From Symbiodinium natans (taxonomy: Eukaryota > Sar > Dinophyceae > Suessiales > Symbiodiniaceae): a DNA stretch of 56,584 nucleotides. Below the pieces are notes generated by a model. It had not been told where the DNA came from, did no database searches, and saw nothing but the letters and a program-made list of their open reading frames with translations. How positions within the stretch are numbered: position 1 is the stretch's first letter; every line of letters starts with the position of its first letter. The DNA lies in contig CAJNDS010000224.1 in the NCBI GenBank assembly GCA_905221605.1, forward strand, positions 250,001 to 306,584, in the 5' to 3' direction. A program made the translations under genes and the position numbers. Shown here piece by piece: positions 23,965 through 32,900 of this stretch.

Positions 23965-26900
23965 ACCCTAAACCCTAAACCCTAAACCCCAAACCCTAAA
24001 CCCTAAACCCTAAACCAAAAAGCGCGAGCATCGCTCCCAGCCAGGGCTTCGTTGGCCTCGACGGCTGGCTGCTGGTGGGGCCGGAGAGGCATTCGCTTGG
24101 TTTTTCAGCCTGGTTCTTAGTAGGGAATGAGGGAATTAGGGCCCTGGGGTTTAGGGTTTAGGGTTTAGGGTTAGGGTTTCTGGAATGAGGGAAGTATTAG
24201 GGTCCTACATATACTCCCATCAAGGGAATATAGGGGGGCCCTCATTCCCCTGATTCCCGACTAAGAACAGGGGGTCGTTTTTTTTTCTTTTGTTGGGGGG
24301 GGGGGGGGGGGGGGGGGGGAGGGGGAGGGCCTTCGGTTGTTGTCGTCGTTGTTTTGTTGTTATTCTTTTTTGTTTTTTTTTACCTTTGGGGAGGGGGGCC
24401 TTGCAGTTTAAGGGTTTTGGGGTAAAGAGGGTTTTGGGGGGGGGGGGGGGTTTAGGTTTTTGGTTGGGGGGTTTAGGGTTTAGGGTTTCGGGTTTCGGGT
24501 TTAGGGTTTAGGGTTTAGGCTTTAGGGGGGGTAGGCCCTGAGGGCTCGGATCTCCAGCGCCCGCAGCCCTTTCGATACCACCAGCCCCCTATGCTTTCAA
24601 CCACGAAGCTGAAGTCCTCAGGGCCTTAAAGCTCAGGAGATTGTGTTTGGGGCCGGGGGGGAAGGTAGGTGTTGCAGGTGAGAGACGAGTTGGGGTTTAG
24701 GAATTAGGGCTTTGGGGGGGGGCAGCGCCCACCACAAGCAGGAGCGGCTCGCGCTGGCACTTTGACCCCTGGGGCACGGCCGCCTGGCGACCTGGCTTCA
24801 AAGTTGGGGTGCAGGGTGCGGGTGAACATGAAGAGTTTCCCGGAACCCTAAATTATAGGCCCCTGAACCCTAAACCCTAAACCCTAAACCCCAAACCCTA
24901 AACCCTAAACCCTAAACCGCTAAACCCCTGAAATCCGAAGCCCCAACACGGCCTAGAAGAGGCCAAGGCTCCGAGAGGCCCGATTGAAGGCCAGCAGGAT
25001 CCCAAGCTTGCTCGTTCGAAGTAGGGAAGATGGGACCTAGGTACCGGGCATTTTGGGACGAGGCAGGGCGCCTGCTTCCTAAATTCCTTCTCCCAAGAGC
25101 CAGTATGCAAACTCGGGAATATCATCCCTGAGACCACGAACATCCATCTGTCCTCTGTGATTTCGCTTTGGTTTTGCAAACCCTCGGTTTTGAAGCCGTG
25201 ACGCCCCCAAGCGTGTAGATGCCATGCTATCGACATCGACATTCTCTGGTCCCTCCCACCTGAAAGCCCCTAACCCCACATGCTAGGGACTAAGCTCGTG
25301 TGTTTAGTAGAGCGAGCGGTGGAAGGATTGGATGTCTGCCATTCAAGTCCTTTGAGATCCCTGACACTCCCCAAAGCTCCCTGAATCCTCGAACCTCCGA
25401 CCCCGAAGAATCCCCCTGCTACCGAACCCCAAAGCGATGAAGCAAAACAGGGCCCGAAAGAATTAGAAATGGGTTTTTGGGGGGATATTGTAGTAAAGTT
25501 ATGCCTAGTATAGTTTCGCCTGAGGGAATACTATTCGTAATTCTTCCGACCCCTGTATTCGACCCTAGTGAAACCCCATAAAAACCCCTATAGTACAAAA
25601 CCCCCAAAAAACCCTACAAAGCCCCAACACCTGACAAAGTCACCCTATCAAACCCTCTAAACCCCTGAAGGGTGTTTAAAGTGTCCTAACGGCCCGGGAG
25701 CCCCAAGTCGGGAAAGGAAGCTGCTATAGATCCCCAGCAAAACCCTGTAAACCCAAAAGAAAACCCTCACACCCTATAAACCCTATAAAAAAACTCATAA
25801 AATCCTCTAAAACCTATAAAAAACTCATCAACAACCCTCGAAAACGCCATAGCACCCAAGGAACCTGCTCTTCGAGGGCGAGAAGCTTTGGGCCATGGCG
25901 CCGCCCACAGGGTCGCCCCCGGGTGTGGAGGCCGCGAGATATGATCCCTAAAACCTATAAACAGTCCCAGAAACCCTATATTTAAACCCTAAAAACCCTA
26001 TAAACCCTAGAAACCCTATAAACCCTAGAAACCCTATAAACCCTATAAGCCCTAAACCCTGTCCTAAAACCTATAGACAGTTATAAACCCCATAGACCCC
26101 ACAAACCCTAAAAACCCTGCAATCACTATAAACCGTATAAACCCTAAACCCTATTCACCCTAAGCCAAAAACCCTAAACCTAAACCCTGTTTAGCAGTTT
26201 TAGAGGCCTCAGTTGGTTTAGGGTTCCCCTATAAGCTCAAAAGGCCTATGAACCCTATGAACCCTATAAACCCTATAAACCCGGTTAACCCTGAACCCTA
26301 AACCCCACTAAGCCCTACAAATCTCTAAGTCCTCTGAACCCTGAACCCTATAAGCCCGGTTTAGGGTGTCGGGCTTAGGGTTCAGAATGGTGGGCTGCCG
26401 AGTGGTCCGCGCGCGTCCGCGGGGCCCAGAATCATGGGTCAAGACGATTTCTCCCTAAACCCTAAACCCTAAACCCTAAACCCTAAACCCTAAACCCTAA
26501 ACCCTAAACCCTAAACCCTAAACCCTAAACCCTAAACCCTAAACCCTAAACCCTAAACCCTAAACCCTAAACCCTAAACCCTAAACCCTAAACCCTAAAC
26601 CCTAAACCCTAAACCCTAAACCCTAAACCCTGAACCCTGAACCCTGAACCCTGAACCCTGAACCCTGAACCCTAAACCCTAAACCCTAAATAAACCCTAA
26701 ACCCTAAACCCTGCTGTACTAAGCCCTAAACTTTAAGAATGCTCGGAAGCCCTGCTTTGCCCATGGCCTCTTCTTGGAGGCACAGACGCTGGAGTCTAGC
26801 CTGTCTGGCGAGGTGGGAGTGGGACTCGAAGCTTTGTTTTTGGTTTTGTTTCATGGGAGTTTCCTTGGCAGTGCCTGTTCGTCGTTTGGGGGATTACGCG

Positions 26901-29900
26901 CATAGGAGTCCCAAACCCCTAAGTTTACGGGGTGTGAGTAGACCCTATATGGAGTGCCATTCAAAAAAGCGGGCCATATTTGGGATTTGGGATGTTCACC
27001 CTTATACTGACAGTCCTTTGCTTGTTCCAAACGCTTCTCGGCAGGAAGCCGAGGCAAATAATCCCCCAAAAGTACTGTTAATATGTTCGAATAATCCTTT
27101 GAATGAAATCCACGAAAACATATCATTAAGTTGTGAATGGAAGAAATCCACAAATCATGCATGGAATTAAGAGTGAGTATAGTTCTAGCACCACCATACA
27201 GGGGGAACATCCCAAATTCGGGTTTACTAAACATGGACATCGCGCAAACGATAAATACGGGTACTCATGGCAAGCATGGTCGTGATGATCGTGGTAGTCA
27301 TAAGGGATGCCATTGTGGAAATGGCACCTTACGATGGCGTTGATACAGGGCTAGGCCAAACTAAGCAGAATTCCACCTCTTGAAACCTCCAAAGCTCGCC
27401 CCCAGCCCCCAAAGCCCCCGTTCCTAAGCTCCCCAAAGCGTCCAAACCCCCAGACCCTAACCCCGAAACCCTAGACCCTAAACCCCCCCTTCCCTAAACC
27501 CTAAACCCGAATTAAACCCTAAACCCTAAACCCTAAACCCTAAACCTTCAACCCTAAACCCTAAAGCCCCCAAAAGCTCTCTCAGTCCGCTCGGCGCTAC
27601 TACGCCGCCCCGCCGGCCCTGGCCGGGCTTCTGGCAGCGCTGCCTGGGACACCCTGGTGGGGTTTGGGGTTTAGGGTTTAGGGTTTGGGGTTTAGGGTTT
27701 TGGGTTTGGGGTTTAGGGTTTGGGGTTTGGGGTTTAGGGTTTAGGGTTGATGGATTTCGAGATATGTTTGCTTGTTTTCTTCTCCCTCATTTCTTTGGCG
27801 GCCCTTCTTCGCAGAGAATTATCAGTCGAAGGGCACACAAGTCCAGGGGAGTGCAGGAGGGTTGTTACTGGTTCGGGTTTGGGGGCTAGTTTGAGGTTTG
27901 GCTGCTTGTTGCTTGAATTGTCGTTTGGGGTTTTCAGGGTTCGTACATCGGCAGGTGGCTCGGGCATGCTCAGCACGGCAGGCGATTCACCGGACGCGTC
28001 GAGTTGCTATGAGCTTGTGGCTGGTAGGGGTTTAGGGTTTAGGGTTTAGGATTTAGGCTTAGTGTCGCGCACGCATGTGTCTTTTCAAACTGTCCCGGCG
28101 ATGCGCATCGTGCCCAGCCTGCGAAAACCAAGATCCGTGGCCCAAAATCCCAAGCCCGAACCCTAAACCCCAAACCGCACGGGTTGCAAAGTCCAGGCCT
28201 TACCCAAGCACCTCGTAAAGCCCCTGAAGCCCTCAGACCTCAAACAGCTCCATGTGGCCCGCAAGGAGCCCAAACGCGGAGAAGCTCCTCTGGGCAGTGC
28301 AGCAGCCAGGACGAGCTGAGGGGGGGGGTTGTAGGGTTCAGGGTTCAGGGGGTCTCGGGGATTTGTATTCAGGTTCAGGGGTTGGCGGATGCAGGCCAAT
28401 GAATGTAGGGGTATTTGTCAACAGCCGACCCGGCCATGGCGCTTCATGTTGCCGGGTCTTTTCATCTGGTGTCTTCGGTTTTGTCTTGTTTTCGGGCATC
28501 TTTCCTCTAGGTTTCTTTGGGAGGGACAATAACGTCTGTTCCTACGTCCGAACACTGGTGTTTACAGAGTTCTTGCCTCTTTGCACAACATAGCGCAAAA
28601 GGCACGCTGCCGCAAGCGTTTATGTCTTTTGTGAACATGGCAAAAGCACTGGTATTCACAGCGTTCTTGCCTCTTTGCACAACATAACGCAAAAGGATGT
28701 TTGACGTTTATGGAACAAGACGTGCTGTCGCAAGCGTTTACGTCTTTTGTGAACATGGGCAAAACACTGGTAGTCACAGCGTTGTGGCCTGTCTTTGCAC
28801 AACTCTCAATATATCTAGTAATAAATCTTATGTATTTTATGTTGATCTAGTAATATGATACTTCAATCTTATGTATTTTATACTGCCCATACACAACCAG
28901 CTGTGAAGGCCCAAGACCCTGAATTCAACCAAGTAGCTTTTCAGGACCTTGACAGCATGCATTTAGCAACAATGCCGCGCCTGCCACTGAACCCGAACTT
29001 GCCAACTTGTCAGGGCAGAAAACAACCGGGCAAAATAAAGCGCCCCGACCAACTACCCCCGACCCAAAATACGGCAAATACTCTTTAATGAAGTCTCTTC
29101 TGGGTGGGGTACGGGGGTGGCTGGGAAAGTGCTGAGGCAGTTCGGAGTCACTTGTAGGATCCCGTAAACTGCAGAAGGAGTCACCCTGAACCCTAAACCC
29201 TAAACCCTGAACCCTAAGCCCTAAACCCTAAACCCCAAACCCTAAACCCTAAACCCTAAACCCTAAACCCTAAACCCTAAACGCCCAACCTCAAGCCAGC
29301 CCAGCGCTGCCCTTCCAGGAGACCTCGTGTTTATCCCCAGTGGATGGTGGCATTGCACGGCCCCGTGGCGGAGCAGAGAGTCCTCGTAGGGTTTAGGGTT
29401 TAGGGTTTAGGGTTTAGGGTTTAGGGTTTAGGGTTTAGGGTTTAGGGTTTAAGGTTCAGGGTTTAGGGTCGGTAGCCTAAACCCTGAAGCCTGAACCCTG
29501 AGCCTTGGACCCTTAAGGCCTTAAACCCTAAACCCTAAACCCTAAGCCCGAAGCCCGAAGCCCGAAGCCCGAAGCCCGAAGCCCTAAGCCCTAAACCCTA
29601 AACCCTAAACCCTAAACCCTAAACCCTAAACACTACTCCGGGTGAGGGGTTACATCCTAAAGCATCAGGACTCAGTCTCGGGTGATAGTGCGTCACGCTT
29701 CCCGGTGAGTTCTGCGAAGCCTCCCGACCACGCACCGCACGCACCAGTCGCTTTGACTATAGGGTTTAGGGTTTAGGGTTGGGGTTTGGGGTTTAGGGTT
29801 TGGGTTTAGGGTTTACCCGACAAAATCAGAAAAGAAACACAAATAAGAACTACCCATCAACCCCAAACCCTAAACCTACAGCTTTGAGAGTCCAAACCCA

Positions 29901-32900
29901 AAGTCCAGAACCTAAATACCCCCAAACCCTAACCCCTAAACCCGTAACCCTAAACCCCCTAAACCCTAAGCTGTCTAAAAGCGGAAAGCTACACTCATTC
30001 TTGGTCTCGAGGTGTCGCTCTCCAAGACCGTGGCCTACACCAGGACGGTTCAATTCTGGTCTTTAGGCTTCGGGGGTTGTTCTGAACTCGGGTCCTCTTG
30101 TGGAAGACCTTTGTCATCGCCCCCCCCCCCCTCAACAAAGCAAAGCCCTTAAGCCTGAACATCGAAACTTTAGAAAACCTAAGCCCTAGAGTCCACAGTC
30201 GCCGTTTCAATTGCGTTCCATGATTCCAGCCCTTTGGAGCCTTACGGTTTTGGGGATGAGTTGGGCTGGGGTTTGGGGATTCGGGTGCACATAGGTTTAG
30301 GAAGCAACCCTGGTGGTGCAGATTGCAAGAGCGGCGTGCCCGAATGAAAGGCCAAAACAAGCCCAATGGCTGGAGACTCTCAGATCGTTGCGAGGCAGAG
30401 AGTATCTCCTGAAGGCAGCGACGAAGAAAGCCTGAAAAGGCCGAAGAAATGGCGACAGCGTTGTAGATGTGACCCCACAGATGAGTTCAAAAGGTGGCCT
30501 GCCTTGACACAGAGGCGTTGCGGCTTTTTAGGGTTTAGGGTTTCAATGGGGCGAGAAGGACATTGTGATGACTTGCGGCTTTCGGATGCCCCAGGAAACG
30601 GGACATGCAGCATCGCTGCTCGACCTTGAGAGGTTTCCAGTGGTGCCCTTATTCCCTTTTTCAGCAGGTTTAGGTGCCCTTCTAAACCCCTTTAAGCAAA
30701 AAAGGGCACCTTTTTTTTCATCCTAGGTAACTGGGCAACCTAGCCACTATGGGGGGTCGGAATAGGTACTTCTTGCCTTCCGTCCTATAGTGCCTTTGTG
30801 GTTGTAAAGCAGCCGGGCCTTCAGAGCATGCGGTATGTGTAGAGGACGGTGCGAAATTCCGCACTACCCTAAACCCTATAGACCCTAAATGGGGGGAGAC
30901 GGAGTTCCGTTGATTTAGGGCGGTTCCCAAGTTGAGGGGGGTGGGGGAGGGTTGGGGGGGTGGGGGGGGTTGGGGGGGGTGGGGGGGTTGGGGGTGGAGG
31001 GGGGAGCCGTTGACAGGCGGCATCGGTTTGCAGCTGCTCCAAGCGATCCGGAAAGGGGGGGGGGTGGTGGCGTCACAAAGTTCCGGAGGGGGGGAAGGGT
31101 TGGGTTAGGGGAAGGAGCCTGATCCGGGTCTGCTTGTTCCAGACGCTTCTCGTAGCCGAGGCGAATTGTACTCTAATCACCCCCGACCCCCCCAAGCCCT
31201 CTTCTACTTATTCAGGTCCCTTAGTGCCCTAGATGAGTTATTTCCCGAAGAACACCAAACACTCCCAACTTTCGTTTCGCTGTTTCTCCTCGACGAGAGG
31301 AGCCCAACAGGGCCACGACAAGAAGAACGCGGGCAAGAGTTCCCCGCAAAAACACTAAACCCGAAACCGTAAACCCTAAACTCGTACCCTTAAATCAAGC
31401 ACCCCGCAGGAACTACATCAACAGCAGCGTGCCCAGTTGCGAGTCTTTGAGTATCGGTTGTTCGCTAAACCCTGAACCCCAAACCCTCAACCCTAGGCTC
31501 CTGAACCCCCAAGAACCCTAAGAACCCCAAAGAACCCTAAGAACCCTAAGAACCCTAAGAACCCTGAGAACCCTGAGCTAAGAACCCCAAGAACCCTAAG
31601 AACCCTAGGAGCCCTAACCGCAGCTCGTCGCCCCATAGTCTCAGAAAGAAGCTTTGCCAGAGTTAGTTCTCAGACCTCTCACCCCTGAAAAGCGCGCCGG
31701 GGGGTTGATAGGGTTTCCAGGGTTTGCAGGGTTTCTCCCGGGTTTGTAGGGGGTTTATCGGGCTTATAGAGTTTCTCGAGTGTATAGGATATTTTTGTGC
31801 CCCCAGATGACCAAGGTCACAACTTCCTTCGAGCGCAGGGCTCGCTGCCCCGCGGCCGGAACTTGGGATTTAGCTTTCCTGACCCACTCATATGGGCTTG
31901 TGGGACTAGGGTTTTAGGGTGTTTGGCTTTGTTGGGTTCTGGGGGTTCTAGGATTGTGGGGTTTTAGGGTTTTAGGGTTTCCGGATTGTGGGGTTTAGGG
32001 TTTTAGGGTTTTGGGGTTTTTAGGGTTTTAGGGTTCTTGGGGATTTAGGGTTTTGGGGTTTTGGAGTTTCAGGGTTTTCGGGCTAGGGCTTGGGGGGGTC
32101 TAGGGCCAGGGTTCAGGGACCTCCTAAAACCAATACTCCTTCAGCTACAGGCCAAGGCCCTTCACTGGATAGCTGTTCAGAAACTGTAAGGAAGTGTAAA
32201 GCTTAGGGTTTAGGGTTTAGGAATTAGAGTGATCGGGATGTTAGCATATGTATAGCTCCACCTGAGCCTAGAAGCTTTAAATCCAAGTCCATGTGGCCCC
32301 TGTAGGGCTCGGAGTGTACAGTCAGTGCGCTTTCTAGCTCTCCGCAAAGCCTATGTACCACAAGGTGAAGGAAAGCAGTTCTATACTGCCCTAAACCCTA
32401 AACCCTAAACCCTAAACCCTAAACCCTAAACCCTAAACCCTAAACCCTAAACCCTAAACCCTAAACCCTAAACCCTAAACCCTAAACCCTAAACCCTAAA
32501 CCCTAAACCCTAAACCCTAAACCCTAAACCCTAAACCCTAAACCCTAAACCCTAAACCCTAAACCCTAAACCCTAACCCTAAACCCTAAACCCTAAACCC
32601 TAAACCCTAAACCCTAAACCCTAAACCCTAAACCCTAAACCCTAAACCCTAAGCCTAAACCCTAAACCCTAAACTACCCTAAACCCTAAACCCTAAACCC
32701 TAGACCCTCAGGAGTTCGCTTCATCCGGCCATGGCGGCACAGTTGAAGCGATGGCGCCTCGGCCAGGAAGTCTTCAGCGCAGAGAGGCTTTCTTGGGGGT
32801 TCAAGTTCTCAATAGGGGTTAGGGTTTAGGGTTTAGGGTTTGGGGTTTAGGGTGTGACTCGGGTTGCTATTTGCGTACGAGCACACTCTCTGCATCGAAA

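Noticed and set aside
24545-24640. Island reading EGSDLQRPQPFRYHQPPM as a JmjC exon
   Set aside because: The exons at 24045 and 24742 share a split codon and match the family when joined directly, so this lies in the intron.
26739-27170. 143-residue + strand frame
   Set aside because: It crosses a family A MITE and a dispersed repeat inside a JmjC intron and has no protein-like conservation pattern.
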